Positions 19,051 to 28,984 are shown, numbered from the stretch's first letter. The stretch is DNA of 64,000 nucleotides from Parabacteroides distasonis (GCA_015060925.1 SUXM01000009.1:1-64000); one strand, 5' to 3'. A program made the numbers and translations. Notes: a model not told the origin generated them from the letters alone.

Positions 19051-20892
19051 TTATTTAAAACGTTTTTCCAAATCATCATCTGTCAACATCGAAACAATCA
19101 GCTTTCCATCAGGAGTCAATTCATACTCCGGACACAAGAATAGGGAGGCGATCAAATGATCCATCTCTTCCACTGAAAGTTTCTTACCGGGGCGTATAGC
19201 CGCCGCTTTTGCCAATGTAAGAGCCAAGGATTTACAAATTTCATCATGTACTTCACATCTCGTTTCAATCACTCGGGCGACCATATCATGGATCACCGAT
19301 ACAGCGTCCAAGTTTTCAAACCTTGACGGAATTCCATTAATCGCATACGAATTAGGTCCTAAGCAGGTCAAATCAAATCCGATAAACCGCATATCGTCTA
19401 ACAGTGTCGGCAACACAGCCATCTCACCTGCCGTAAACTCTATTATTTCAGGAAACAACACCTGCTGTGATGTACCTTTCTGCTCTTTTATTGCATTGAC
19501 ATACTGCTCAAACAACACACGAATATGCGCCCGATGCTGATCAACCAACACCAAACCAGACTTCAGCGAAGTAATAATATAACGCGTCTTATATTGATAG
19601 CAAAGATTTGCCTCGTCACATTCCAACCCCAACGAGCCTTCCTGTTCATCCGCCACACCTAATGATTGCTCCACTCCTAAAGATTGTTGAATCGCAGTTC
19701 GCTCCTCTTCAAAATCATTATACAATTTAGACCAGTCAAACTCCGGCCGTTTATTCGCAACAGAAGTTTCACTATCAAAAGGATTATAATGAGTATTCAC
19801 CTCTATCTGTGGAGATTTGTAAGAACGAGTCTCTTTTACAGGATTGTAGACCGGTATATCAATTATTTCTTCTTGATTCTCAAAATCGATTGTAGGTATT
19901 GAACTGGATTTAGCCAATGCTTCACGAACTGCCGCTGTCAATATTTGCCATATAGGCTGTTCGTTTTCAAACTTAATCTCCGTCTTTGTCGGGTGAATAT
20001 TGACATCGATGGTAGCAGGATCCAATGTAAAATAGATAAAATAATTTGGTTGTTCACCCAACGGTATCAAATTTTCATAAGCCTGCATAATCGCCTTATG
20101 AAAATAAGGATGTTTCATAAAACGGCCATTCACAAACAGATATTGCAAAGCCCCCCGTTTCTTGGTTGTATCTGGACGTCCTACAAAACCGGCAATATGA
20201 ACCAATGAGCTTTGCGCCTCTATCGAAAGTAATTTTTGATTCAATGACTTTCCATATACATTCAGGATACGTTGCCGCAAACCTGATTCGGGTAAATTAA
20301 AAATCTCCGTCTCATTATGATAAAGAGAAATGGCAACCGAAGGGTTAACCAGTGCAATCCGTTCAAACTCATTGATTATATTACGGAATTCCGCCTCATT
20401 TGATTTCAAAAATTTCCGACGAGCCGGAATATTAAAGAAAAGATTCTTGACAGAAAAAATAGATCCTTCACAACAATTGTCCGGTTCTACCGATTCCAAA
20501 ACCGAACCGTTGAAAGAAAGGTGTACTCCCAAATCCGAACCTTTCAAACGAGTACGCAGTTCTACTTGTGAAACTGCCACGATAGAAGCTAATGCCTCTC
20601 CACGAAACCCCATGGTCTGCAAAGAAAAAAGATCCTCCGCTGTCGAAATTTTTGAGGTGGCATGCCGTTCAAAAGCCATCCTGGCGTCAGTTTCAGACAT
20701 ACCCTTTCCATCATCAATCACTTGAACCAATGTACGACCGGCATCTTTGATATTCACCTGAATATTTCCGGCTCCTGCATCTACCGCATTTTCCACCAAT
20801 TCTTTGACCACGGAAGCCGGGCGTTGTATCACCTCTCCTGCCGCAATCTGATTGGCTATACTATCGGGAAGTAAATGAATTATGTCGCTCAT
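19051..20892 (-). CDS. mutL: DNA mismatch repair protein MutL
   Basis: MutL links mismatch recognition by MutS to downstream repair. The 613 residues have the GHKL ATPase domain with VVKELVENAVDAGAGNIQV (motif I), DDGKGM and GFRGEALASI, a transducer domain, a variable linker (~340-420) and a C-terminal dimerisation domain. The linker-C-terminal region has no clear DQHA-type metal motif but has LVDQHRAHIRVLFEQYV, close to it. The ATG at 20892 overlaps the stop of the upstream membrane protein gene (TAATG). It ends an envelope-biogenesis operon. Confidence 0.95.
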   Translation of the reverse strand: MSDIIHLLPDSIANQIAAGEVIQRPASVVKELVENAVDAGAGNIQVNIKDAGRTLVQVIDDGKGMSETDARMAFERHATSKISTAEDLFSLQTMGFRGEALASIVAVSQVELRTRLKGSDLGVHLSFNGSVLESVEPDNCCEGSIFSVKNLFFNIPARRKFLKSNEAEFRNIINEFERIALVNPSVAISLYHNETEIFNLPESGLRQRILNVYGKSLNQKLLSIEAQSSLVHIAGFVGRPDTTKKRGALQYLFVNGRFMKHPYFHKAIMQAYENLIPLGEQPNYFIYFTLDPATIDVNIHPTKTEIKFENEQPIWQILTAAVREALAKSSSIPTIDFENQEEIIDIPVYNPVKETRSYKSPQIEVNTHYNPFDSETSVANKRPEFDWSKLYNDFEEERTAIQQSLGVEQSLGVADEQEGSLGLECDEANLCYQYKTRYIITSLKSGLVLVDQHRAHIRVLFEQYVNAIKEQKGTSQQVLFPEIIEFTAGEMAVLPTLLDDMRFIGFDLTCLGPNSYAINGIPSRFENLDAVSVIHDMVARVIETRCEVHDEICKSLALTLAKAAAIRPGKKLSVEEMDHLIASLFLCPEYELTPDGKLIVSMLTDDDLEKRFK

Positions 20893-21200
20893 TACATGAA
20901 CAAATACCAAAGTATAGCAGCCAAAATAGCTACCGCCAACAATAATTTCATATTTTTATAAGAACGGCTTCGAGAATCATGTCCTCTGTCACGGCTCTTT
21001 TTCAAATGGGAAGTTCCTTCTATAAAGCTACCTTTGATCTCGGCTTTATAATCTTCCACAGTCAAATCCTCATCCATACCCATTTCGCGTTTCACTTTAC
21101 GAATACGGTCTTCCATCGCCTCTTTATGGGGATCCCAATAAATAGGCTTGTGATCATATTGACGAGGTTTACGCATATTATAAAAAGAGAATAACGCCAT
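20892..21200 (-). CDS. Small C-terminally anchored membrane protein, unknown function
   Basis: I do not recognise a named family. The 102 residues are mostly charged and soluble (MALFSFYNMRKPRQYDHKPI..., with VKREMGMDEDLTVEDYKAEI), followed by a single hydrophobic helix at the very C-terminus (MKLLLAVAILAAILWYLFM), suggesting a tail-anchored protein with its bulk in the cytoplasm. It is translationally linked to mutL (1-nt overlap) and lies 26 nt after the OstA-like gene. Its context suggests a conserved Bacteroidales operon member. Confidence 0.75.
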   Translation of the reverse strand: MALFSFYNMRKPRQYDHKPIYWDPHKEAMEDRIRKVKREMGMDEDLTVEDYKAEIKGSFIEGTSHLKKSRDRGHDSRSRSYKNMKLLLAVAILAAILWYLFM

Positions 21201-21226
21201 ATTTTCCTTACTTTAAAATTACTTTG

Positions 21227-22822
21227 CTAATGTACAAATTTATTGCTTCTCTTAGGTGTTTCCGCCTCTTTTCTTTTCACGACCTGATAAATATCATCTT
21301 TGTCTTTTGGACGCAGGTAGTCAAACCAATAGAAATCCTTCAACATCTTCTGCTCCGGTTTCAAATCAGGGATTGGGGTCATGGTTCCTACCGGATTAGG
21401 CCAAATCTTCAATCGATCCAGTTTGTTATCCTTTACCCAAATAGTTAAAAAACCACTTTTCGTTTCATTCATCCCCACTTTAGACCCATCACTTTCCAAA
21501 GGATAGAAGATAGATTCCGCATTCCCTTCCACATCAATCCGTCTAACAGTCTGACCCTCAAAATATGCTTTCAAATCATTCCCTTTCAATTGATTATAAT
21601 AGCTTGAATCCACAAGCTGGGCAGCGAATGCGAACTGGATCACATGGGCATAATCAATCGTACTGTCATTCATATAAACAGCAACCGTATCTCCATACAA
21701 TTGATACTGTTCATTCCACAGTACCGGATTCTTATACATATATAAAACTGAATCTCGAGTGTTCAACTGCATGGAATCACAAACACCTTGCATATCTCTA
21801 CGATAGAAACGAACACCATAAAATGCTTTTATCTCCCTGGAGGTGGAATCAATCGTTACCATCTGCAAAGTATCGGCATGCAAATACAGGGTATCCTTTT
21901 CAGAGAACTCGAGGAAACGTGCACTATCAGTCGCAAAAGCATAACCTGTCCGTTCATTATAAAATCCATACTGCCCTTCTAACGCAACACGCTGGAGCGT
22001 ATCAATTATGCTCATATTTCCAAAAACCTCACCAAAACCCAAATTCCGGTTATAAACAATCGAATCTCCCACCAGGATTTTCTCCCCGGATTCTACCTGT
22101 GAACGTTCCAATAACAAGGAGAGATTATTGACCGTATCATACCAACCTTTGGAAGTATAAATCGTACCACTATCTGACTCAATTACAGAGGGGCCTAAGA
22201 TCGTAGCGACCTTTGTATCTGTATTGTACTCCAACGTATCTGAATACAATATAAAATTAGGATTTTCAAGACGGACACTGTCATTAAACACAGCCAACTT
22301 TGTCTCCGGAGAATATTGGCCATAAAAAGAGGATAACTGATTCAATGAATCAACAATCATTCCTCCTTCAAAATAATATCCGATATTAGGGATTCGTTCA
22401 TAGTTCAAACTATCAGTAAACAAAGTAACCTGCCCGTTCTCCATCCGAACATTCTGTCGTAAATAGGCAATCTGGCTATTCCCATCATAAAAAAGATAAT
22501 CACCATAAACAAACAAAGTGTCACCTTGTTCCATTCGCACATTACTGAAAGCCTCTAAAGAGTTTGTCTTCTCAAAGAAATAGGCACTATCACAATACAT
22601 ATAGGAACTGTCATGGCGAAAACAGACCTCACCACTCAATATCTGCACATCCGGCATTACCTTTTTATCATAAGACAAAGTATTGGTATGCTCCAAATAA
22701 ACTTTTGTCTTCTTTACCGGAACCGTATCTTTTACCGACTGAGTATCCTGTGCTTGCGCCCATAAACAAACTACAGGCAACAAATACAGACATATAAATA
22801 CAATTTTATTTACAATCTTCAT
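21227..22822 (-). CDS. OstA/LptA-like envelope protein
   Basis: OstA-domain proteins (LptA and the N-terminus of LptD) carry LPS across the periplasm to the outer membrane. The 531 residues start with a signal peptide (about residues 1-24, ending CLWAQAQ) followed by many short beta-strand repeats of the jellyroll type (for example VQILSGEVCFRHDSSYMYCD and LFVYGDYLFYDGNSQIAYLR). It is longer than E. coli LptA (~185) but has no LptD barrel, so it may be a multi-repeat bridge or a Bacteroidetes OstA variant. The start overlaps the surA stop (ATGA). Confidence 0.8.
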   Translation of the reverse strand: MKIVNKIVFICLYLLPVVCLWAQAQDTQSVKDTVPVKKTKVYLEHTNTLSYDKKVMPDVQILSGEVCFRHDSSYMYCDSAYFFEKTNSLEAFSNVRMEQGDTLFVYGDYLFYDGNSQIAYLRQNVRMENGQVTLFTDSLNYERIPNIGYYFEGGMIVDSLNQLSSFYGQYSPETKLAVFNDSVRLENPNFILYSDTLEYNTDTKVATILGPSVIESDSGTIYTSKGWYDTVNNLSLLLERSQVESGEKILVGDSIVYNRNLGFGEVFGNMSIIDTLQRVALEGQYGFYNERTGYAFATDSARFLEFSEKDTLYLHADTLQMVTIDSTSREIKAFYGVRFYRRDMQGVCDSMQLNTRDSVLYMYKNPVLWNEQYQLYGDTVAVYMNDSTIDYAHVIQFAFAAQLVDSSYYNQLKGNDLKAYFEGQTVRRIDVEGNAESIFYPLESDGSKVGMNETKSGFLTIWVKDNKLDRLKIWPNPVGTMTPIPDLKPEQKMLKDFYWFDYLRPKDKDDIYQVVKRKEAETPKRSNKFVH

Positions 22823-24183
22823 TCTTTAATCCAACCCGGATACTTGAAGTCACAATTACGCCAACCGTCACTAATACGGACATAGGTAGATTTTTGTTTT
22901 TCCTTAATCCAATTAACCAAAACTTCTTCCTGCTTACGTGATTCCACAATAGATTTCAAGACCTGGAAATCATCCACCAAATTGGCCTTATGCTGCTCCA
23001 CTCTGGCTTTCAACTTCACGATAGCCACAACCTCTTTCTGCTTGTCGTTAATCATGGTAAACGGTTTAGATATCTCACCTACCTTCATTGTATACACCAT
23101 CTTACCTACCTCTTGCGGTAGTTCTGACATCTCAAACTTAGGCGTACCACTATGGTCACTTTCCATATTCTGGTTTACCATCAACCCTTTATTGTTACGG
23201 GTATCCTTATCCGCTGACAAGTAAGTTGCTGCCTCTTCAAAAGAGAATTTATTTGCCGTCAAATCATTATACAAAGAATCCATACGGGCTGTACACTCGC
23301 TCAATTCCTTATCTGACACTTTAGGTTTCAACAAAATATGACGGCAATTAATACGGTCACCACGTTTCTCTATCAACTGGATGATATGATAACCATATTC
23401 CGTTTGTACAATCTGGGAAATTCTTTTAGGATCTTTCAAGTTGAAGGCTACATTCGCGAACTCGGGTAATAAACTACCCTTACCCATAAAACCTAACTCG
23501 CCACCTCTTTTTGCCGACTCAGGGTCTTCCGAATAAAGACGGGCGATCGTTGAAAACTCGCGTTTACCACTATTAACCTCTTCTGTATATTGACGAAGAC
23601 GTGCTTTGATTGCATCCGTTTCCTCAAACGGGATCTTAGGTTCCATAGTGATAATTTGCACCTCAACCGTAGTAGGGATATTAGGCAAACTATCTTTAGA
23701 CAACTGATTATAATATTTGCGGACTTCTGCCGGAGTCAATTTAATATCCCCAATCAATTTCCTCTGCATCTGCTGCACGATCTGCTGTTCTTTCAACATT
23801 TCGATTCGTTCTTCCTTAATCTGGGAAATCTTTTTATTAAAGTACTCCTCCAATTTTTCTTTGGAACCGATTTGATTCATAGCGAATTCAATCCAACGTT
23901 CAGCCTCCTGTATCACTTGGTTTTCATTAACCTCTATACTGTCAATTTTAGCTTGATTCAAATACAACTTTTGAATAGCCAAACGCTCCGGTATCACACA
24001 ATAAGGGTCACCATCCAAATGTTCACCCTCGTTCTGCATATACAAACGTTGGTTTTCAACATCCGAGCGCAAAATGGCATCATCTCCTACCACCCACACA
24101 ATTTCATCAATCACATTACTTTGCGCACAAACTACGCAAGATACACAGGCAAGGAAGCATACTGCTAAAATCTTTTTCATCAC
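22819..24183 (-). CDS. SurA-type periplasmic peptidyl-prolyl isomerase
   Basis: SurA proteins chaperone unfolded outer-membrane proteins through the periplasm. The 454 residues have a signal peptide (MMKKILAVCFLACVSCVVCAQ), an N-terminal SurA chaperone region (residues ~22-165, NVIDEIVWVVGDDAILRSDV), and two parvulin-like domains at ~170-275 (with FSTIARLYSEDPESAKRGGE and TEYGYHIIQLIEKRG) and ~277-385. This is the canonical layout. It overlaps the OstA-like gene by 4 nt and follows a SurA-like lipoprotein by 22 nt. Confidence 0.9.
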   Translation of the reverse strand: MMKKILAVCFLACVSCVVCAQSNVIDEIVWVVGDDAILRSDVENQRLYMQNEGEHLDGDPYCVIPERLAIQKLYLNQAKIDSIEVNENQVIQEAERWIEFAMNQIGSKEKLEEYFNKKISQIKEERIEMLKEQQIVQQMQRKLIGDIKLTPAEVRKYYNQLSKDSLPNIPTTVEVQIITMEPKIPFEETDAIKARLRQYTEEVNSGKREFSTIARLYSEDPESAKRGGELGFMGKGSLLPEFANVAFNLKDPKRISQIVQTEYGYHIIQLIEKRGDRINCRHILLKPKVSDKELSECTARMDSLYNDLTANKFSFEEAATYLSADKDTRNNKGLMVNQNMESDHSGTPKFEMSELPQEVGKMVYTMKVGEISKPFTMINDKQKEVVAIVKLKARVEQHKANLVDDFQVLKSIVESRKQEEVLVNWIKEKQKSTYVRISDGWRNCDFKYPGWIKE

Positions 24184-24205
24184 GTATTTTATTCTAATTT
24201 ACCAA

Positions 24206-25063
24206 CTACGGTTCTGTCTGAAACTTCACATCTCCGCGGCTGACAGCATCATTATATAATTCTTCTTCAAATTTTCTTAAAAACTCAACCCTACGCAAAT
24301 TTGTCAACATCTCTACGATTTGCGGGCTTGCATATTCAAATGGAGCAATTTCCCCTTTGGGAAGAAATTCTTTAATATTCAATAAATAGCAATGCAAACT
24401 ATCACTCACTTCAATATGTTTGTTGTTCTTCAGGAAAACATTCACATCCGCAACATGAAGAGGTATATTATCCATTACTTGATCAAAATCGACCCATTTG
24501 TCATAAAAATAATCGTAAATATTCGCATTCTGCAAACTATATTTCTCAATATTTTCCAACGACACATCCGATGTCGATTTATACCACTTCTTTACATCCG
24601 CAAGTCCGGGAGCATCAATCGGTATCTTTAAAAACAGCCCTTTTATCAAAGCTCTATCTAACACAAACCGTTCTTGATTCTCTTCATAATATTTCAACTT
24701 GTCATTCTCCCCAAACTCAGAAGAAAGCCGTTCTTTTACCAATTGCTCCTGGTATCTGTGTCGAATCAATGAACGTTTATAATTTTCCACCAACTTATCT
24801 ACAACCTCTTTTTCTTCCCGTTCCAGATTCCGCAATGCCACATCATAAACCAATAAATCTTTTACCCACCTTTTCTCCAAACTTTCAGCAAGCAAAAGAC
24901 TATCAGCAGAGGAAAGCCCACGTGGTATTTGAGATTTGATTTCCGCACGTTCGAGGACATTATCCTTCACTCTGACCAATACATCCGCACTCTCAACCGG
25001 CTGCGTTCCCCCACAAGAACACAGCAAAGATACAAATGCTACAAAAATGAAGCAATACCTCAT
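24206..25063 (-). CDS. SurA-like lipoprotein without a recognisable PPIase domain
   Basis: The 285 residues begin with a lipoprotein signal (MRYCFIFVAFVSLLCSCGG), with Cys15 or Cys17 as the likely lipidated residue. The rest is helical and charged and resembles the chaperone part of SurA/PpiD-type proteins (VLVRVKDNVLERAEIKSQIP; long helix LVENYKRSLIRHRYQEQLVK). I see no parvulin core of the GGxLGxxxxG kind. It lies between two PPIase genes with gaps of 16 and 22 nt, so a chaperone role in outer-membrane assembly is inferred from context. Confidence 0.7.
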   Translation of the reverse strand: MRYCFIFVAFVSLLCSCGGTQPVESADVLVRVKDNVLERAEIKSQIPRGLSSADSLLLAESLEKRWVKDLLVYDVALRNLEREEKEVVDKLVENYKRSLIRHRYQEQLVKERLSSEFGENDKLKYYEENQERFVLDRALIKGLFLKIPIDAPGLADVKKWYKSTSDVSLENIEKYSLQNANIYDYFYDKWVDFDQVMDNIPLHVADVNVFLKNNKHIEVSDSLHCYLLNIKEFLPKGEIAPFEYASPQIVEMLTNLRRVEFLRKFEEELYNDAVSRGDVKFQTEP

Positions 25064-25079
25064 ACCATTTTCTCCTTAA

Positions 25080-26654
25080 TTATTTCTTTTTCATTTTATT
25101 GATCTTCTTCACCAACTTCCAATTAATAGTCACCAGATACTGTTGGTTCAGCCGTTCCACCCATTCCTTTTCAGCTTGTGCTTGCTGTTCCATAGGTTTA
25201 TTCCAAACTTCTTTATTGCTAATTTCAAACAACAAAATGCCATCCCGATATTCTTGAATCAGTAAATTGAAGTCAGGATATTTAGTCGTTAAATTATTAC
25301 GTTCGGCTGTCGTTACGATGTCTCGGATAAAAAGTTCATAGACCTCCTGCATAAAATCCCCAGCATACGTCTTCGTTGAGAAAGGACAACGCTGGATATA
25401 ATAAGCGAATTCATTCTGGGGGAAATCTGTTCCATTCAAATGAAACAAGATCTTTTCCATACCTTTTGCCTTCTCATAAAAAGCGGCATCAGAAGGGAAG
25501 TATTCATTACATAAAGCCAATAATTCCTGATAGGCCTCCGGATAAAACTGATACCCGTATTCCTGCTTCATCCGTTCGTCAAAAGCGGCATAATATTCGA
25601 AATTCCGTTCTCCTTGCGCCATCTTACGCCCCCAACTTTTCTTCTTAGATTCAAAAGAGGGCATTCCCTTTTTCTCTATCAATTTAATGATATGAAATCC
25701 TAAACGGGTCTTCACTGGTTCAGAGATTTCACCAGGTGTATTTAATGCAAAAGCAGCAGACTCAAAAGGTTTCAACATCTCTCCCACTCCAAAAACAGGC
25801 AGTTCACCTCCTTTGGTAGCAGACGCTTTATCCGCAGAATGATTCTTCGCCAACTCAGCAAAGTCTGTTCCTTCTTTAGCCTTCCGGCAAACTTCTCGTG
25901 CTTGCGCCAATACATCTTCCTCTTTCAGCGAATCCTTAGAAAAAGGGATCAAGATATGAGCGACATGTATCAATCCAGGGTTCGGCCTGCGGCTATGCAA
26001 CTTTACGATATGGAATCCCAAAGTTGTACGAATCGGCTTTGATAATGTTCCAACCTCCATTGCATATACAGCATTCTCAAAAGCCTTCACCGTTTCCATA
26101 GGAAGAAGACTTGATACATATTCATATCCTACTTTTTTTGCATCTGCCTTCATCAACTCTGTTCCCACAGCTGCAAAATCCTCACCCTTTTCAATGCGTT
26201 GGTAGGCTTTCATCGCCTCTTCATATACGGCTATTGTGTCTTTGGATAAAGTTCGTTCAGGTAAACGAAATAAGATATGGCTTAGTTCCAATACCTCCCC
26301 ATACCGATCATATACTGCACGAACGGCAGCCTCTTCACCCTCTTTGTCTGACAAAAAATTAGATGTCAACTGTGAGCGGTAACGTTCCAATTCTTCCTTA
26401 AAACTTTTTGTCTGATCCAGTCCTTGGGTTTCCGCTTCTGCCACTTTCAACTTAAAGTTCTTAAATAGTTCCACATAAGCTTCAAGGGATTTGCGATCCG
26501 ACAAATCTACCTCACTATTTTTCTGTGCGATAAAAAGAAATTCATCCAAAGGGATTTGTTTTCCGGCTACAGTCATTACAACAGAATCTTTCGAAATTTC
26601 TGCCTTACCGGCTACACAAATAAACAATAAATATAGAATCAGCAATCTTTTCAT
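25080..26654 (-). CDS. Periplasmic peptidyl-prolyl isomerase with two parvulin domains
   Basis: The 524-residue product starts with a signal peptide (MKRLLILYLLFICVAGKAE). Two parvulin domains follow at about 120-225 (LELSHILFRLPERTLSKDTI ... TTLGFHIVKLHSRR) and 230-330 (HVAHILIPFSKDSLKEEDVL ... ATKGGELPVFGVGEMLKPFE ... TRLGFHIIKLIEKKG). The C-terminal ~190 residues are unassigned. The start at 26654 gives a proper signal peptide; the longest frame, from 26699, would start inside the upstream inverted repeat. First gene of the six-gene operon ending in mutL. Confidence 0.85.
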   Translation of the reverse strand: MKRLLILYLLFICVAGKAEISKDSVVMTVAGKQIPLDEFLFIAQKNSEVDLSDRKSLEAYVELFKNFKLKVAEAETQGLDQTKSFKEELERYRSQLTSNFLSDKEGEEAAVRAVYDRYGEVLELSHILFRLPERTLSKDTIAVYEEAMKAYQRIEKGEDFAAVGTELMKADAKKVGYEYVSSLLPMETVKAFENAVYAMEVGTLSKPIRTTLGFHIVKLHSRRPNPGLIHVAHILIPFSKDSLKEEDVLAQAREVCRKAKEGTDFAELAKNHSADKASATKGGELPVFGVGEMLKPFESAAFALNTPGEISEPVKTRLGFHIIKLIEKKGMPSFESKKKSWGRKMAQGERNFEYYAAFDERMKQEYGYQFYPEAYQELLALCNEYFPSDAAFYEKAKGMEKILFHLNGTDFPQNEFAYYIQRCPFSTKTYAGDFMQEVYELFIRDIVTTAERNNLTTKYPDFNLLIQEYRDGILLFEISNKEVWNKPMEQQAQAEKEWVERLNQQYLVTINWKLVKKINKMKKK

Positions 26655-26694
26655 GAATATTTCCTTTGCCATACAACAAATACGATACAAAAAT

Positions 26695-26752
26695 AACACT
26701 AATTTAACGGAGAGTTACTCTAAAAAGTATTCTACACCGTTAAATTAGTGTT
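26695..26752 (-). terminator. recQ terminator, overlapping a promoter-like element
   Basis: AACACTAATTTAACGG (26695-26710) is the exact reverse complement of 26737-26752, giving a 16-bp stem around a 26-nt loop. On the minus strand it ends in TTATTTTTG, so its T-run also forms a TAnnTTTG element (TATTTTTG, 26687-26694) suitable for starting the PPIase operon at 26654. No clear TTG -33 box accompanies it. Confidence 0.75.
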
Positions 26753-26803
26753 TTTTATCATATTAAGGCAGTCCAAACCACCTAAATACTTACTTACAAG
26801 CTA

Positions 26804-28984
26804 TTAATTTGCCATTTCTGTAAAGAACTTGATTCGAACAAGACGAATCTCCTCTTCCGTATAATCGCATCCTAATTCATTGATTGCATCTTCCAAATCA
26901 TCCGTTTCCGAATCCTTGAAATATTCATAAATATCCTCAATATGATCCTCATCCATGATGTCATTCAAGAAATAATCAATGTTAATACGTGTACCGGAAT
27001 AAACGATCGCTTCAATCTCATCCAACAACTCATTAAATTCCAAACCGTTTGTCACAGCAATCTCATCTAAAGCGACTTTGCGGTCTATACGCTGGATGAT
27101 AGAGACTTTCAGTTTAGATTTATTTGCAACCGTACGTACACGAAGATCTTCCGGACGTTCGATCTCATTTTCTTCCACATGTCTCTTAATCAATTCAATA
27201 AATTCTTTTCCGTACCTCTTTGCCTTGCCGGCACCGACACCTGGAATATTCTGCAATTCCTCCAATGTCACCGGATAGGTGGTAGCCATCGCTTCCAAAG
27301 AGGGATCTTGGAAGATAACAAAAGGCGGGACTTCCAAACGTTTGGATAACTTTTTCCGCAAATCCTTCATCATGGAATAAAGAGCCGGATCGACTGCACA
27401 AGATGCACCTCCACGCACTGGTGCTTCTTCCTCCTCTTCATCAAACTCATTATCTTTGGTTATCTTGAATGAGACCGGTTTCTTCATGAAAACCCTACCC
27501 TTATCGGTAATCTTCAACAAACCGTAGTTCTCAATGTCCTTATTCAGAAAACCGGCAATCAAAGCCTGACGAATAACGGCATTCCATGTCTTTTCATCTT
27601 CTTCCGTACCGGAAGCAAACACTTCCAGTTCATTATGCTTATACGACTGTATTTCGGACGTTTCATTTCCTACCAACATATTGACTATGTATTCAGTTTT
27701 AAACTTTTCCTTTAAAACAGCCACCACTTCCAATACTGCACTTAATAAATCTTTTGCTTCCACTTGTTTCTTAGGGTTCAAACAATTATCACAATTTCCA
27801 CATTTATCTTCCAGGTATTCTTCTCCGAAATAGTGCAACAAGACTTTCCTGCGACAGACAGAAGTCTCCGCATAAGCTGCCGTTTCCAACAACAACTGCT
27901 TGCCAATCTCCTGTTCTGCTACCGGTTTTCCTTGCATAAACTTCTCCAGTTTCTGCAAATCCTTGTAAGCATAAAAGGCCAAACATTGTCCCTCGCCTCC
28001 ATCACGTCCGGCACGTCCGGTTTCCTGGTAATATCCTTCGAGGCTCTTCGGTATATCATAATGGATCACATACCGTACGTCCGGCTTATCTATACCCATA
28101 CCAAAAGCAATCGTAGCAACAATCACATCCACAGTTTCCATCAAGAACGCATCTTGATTGGCCGAACGTTGTTGCGAATCCATCCCTGCATGATATGGCA
28201 GAGCCTTGATTCCATTTGCTTTCAAGATATCGGCAAATTCTTCCACCTTTTTACGGCTCAAACAATAAATAATACCCGATTTACCCTCGTTGGCTTTAAT
28301 ATACTTAATAATATCCTTATCGATATTCGTTGTCTTCGGGCGGATTTCATAATATAAATTAGAGCGGTTAAAAGAAGACTTAAAAACAGAAGCATCAATC
28401 ATACCTAAATTCTTCTGGATATCGTGCTGTACCTTTGGTGTCGCTGTTGCAGTCAAAGCGATCAACGGCCGTTTTCCGATTTCATTAATAATCGGGCGAA
28501 TACGACGATACTCCGGGCGGAAATCATGTCCCCACTCTGAAATACAATGGGCCTCATCAACTGCATAAAAAGAGATATTCACTTGACGCAAGAACTCGAT
28601 ATTCTCCTCTTTTGTCAGCGACTCAGGGGCGACATAAAGCAATTTAGTCCGACCTCCTACAATATCTTTCTTTACCTGGTCAATAGCCGATTTATTCAAA
28701 GAAGAGTTGATAAAATGGGCAACCCCATCCTCCTCACTGAAATTACGCATGGCATCCACTTGGTTCTTCATCAGAGCAATCAATGGAGAGATCACAATTG
28801 CAGTTCCCTCCATCATCAACGAGGGCAACTGGTAACACAATGACTTTCCTCCTCCGGTCGGCATCAAAACAAAGGTATCGTTTCCAGCCAACACATTTTC
28901 GATAATCGCTCTTTGGTTTCCTTTAAAAGTACCAAAACCAAAATGTTTTTTAAGCTCTTCTGTTAGTTTATCCTTCTTTGCCAT
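26804..28984 (-). CDS. recQ: ATP-dependent DNA helicase RecQ
   Basis: RecQ unwinds DNA 3' to 5' in recombination and fork repair. The 726 residues show Walker A (MPTGGGKSLCYQLP, ~40-53), the DEAH box (YAVDEAHCISEWGHDFRPEY), helicase C domain (YHAGMDSQQR, YQETGRAGRDGGEGQCLAFY), the zinc-binding region with CRRKVLL and KCGNCDNC, a winged helix, and an HRDC domain (~530-600). About 100 extra residues, rich in Asp/Glu, follow HRDC and are longer than in E. coli RecQ (~609). It lies 29 nt after clpX. Confidence 0.95.
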   Translation of the reverse strand: MAKKDKLTEELKKHFGFGTFKGNQRAIIENVLAGNDTFVLMPTGGGKSLCYQLPSLMMEGTAIVISPLIALMKNQVDAMRNFSEEDGVAHFINSSLNKSAIDQVKKDIVGGRTKLLYVAPESLTKEENIEFLRQVNISFYAVDEAHCISEWGHDFRPEYRRIRPIINEIGKRPLIALTATATPKVQHDIQKNLGMIDASVFKSSFNRSNLYYEIRPKTTNIDKDIIKYIKANEGKSGIIYCLSRKKVEEFADILKANGIKALPYHAGMDSQQRSANQDAFLMETVDVIVATIAFGMGIDKPDVRYVIHYDIPKSLEGYYQETGRAGRDGGEGQCLAFYAYKDLQKLEKFMQGKPVAEQEIGKQLLLETAAYAETSVCRRKVLLHYFGEEYLEDKCGNCDNCLNPKKQVEAKDLLSAVLEVVAVLKEKFKTEYIVNMLVGNETSEIQSYKHNELEVFASGTEEDEKTWNAVIRQALIAGFLNKDIENYGLLKITDKGRVFMKKPVSFKITKDNEFDEEEEEAPVRGGASCAVDPALYSMMKDLRKKLSKRLEVPPFVIFQDPSLEAMATTYPVTLEELQNIPGVGAGKAKRYGKEFIELIKRHVEENEIERPEDLRVRTVANKSKLKVSIIQRIDRKVALDEIAVTNGLEFNELLDEIEAIVYSGTRINIDYFLNDIMDEDHIEDIYEYFKDSETDDLEDAINELGCDYTEEEIRLVRIKFFTEMAN

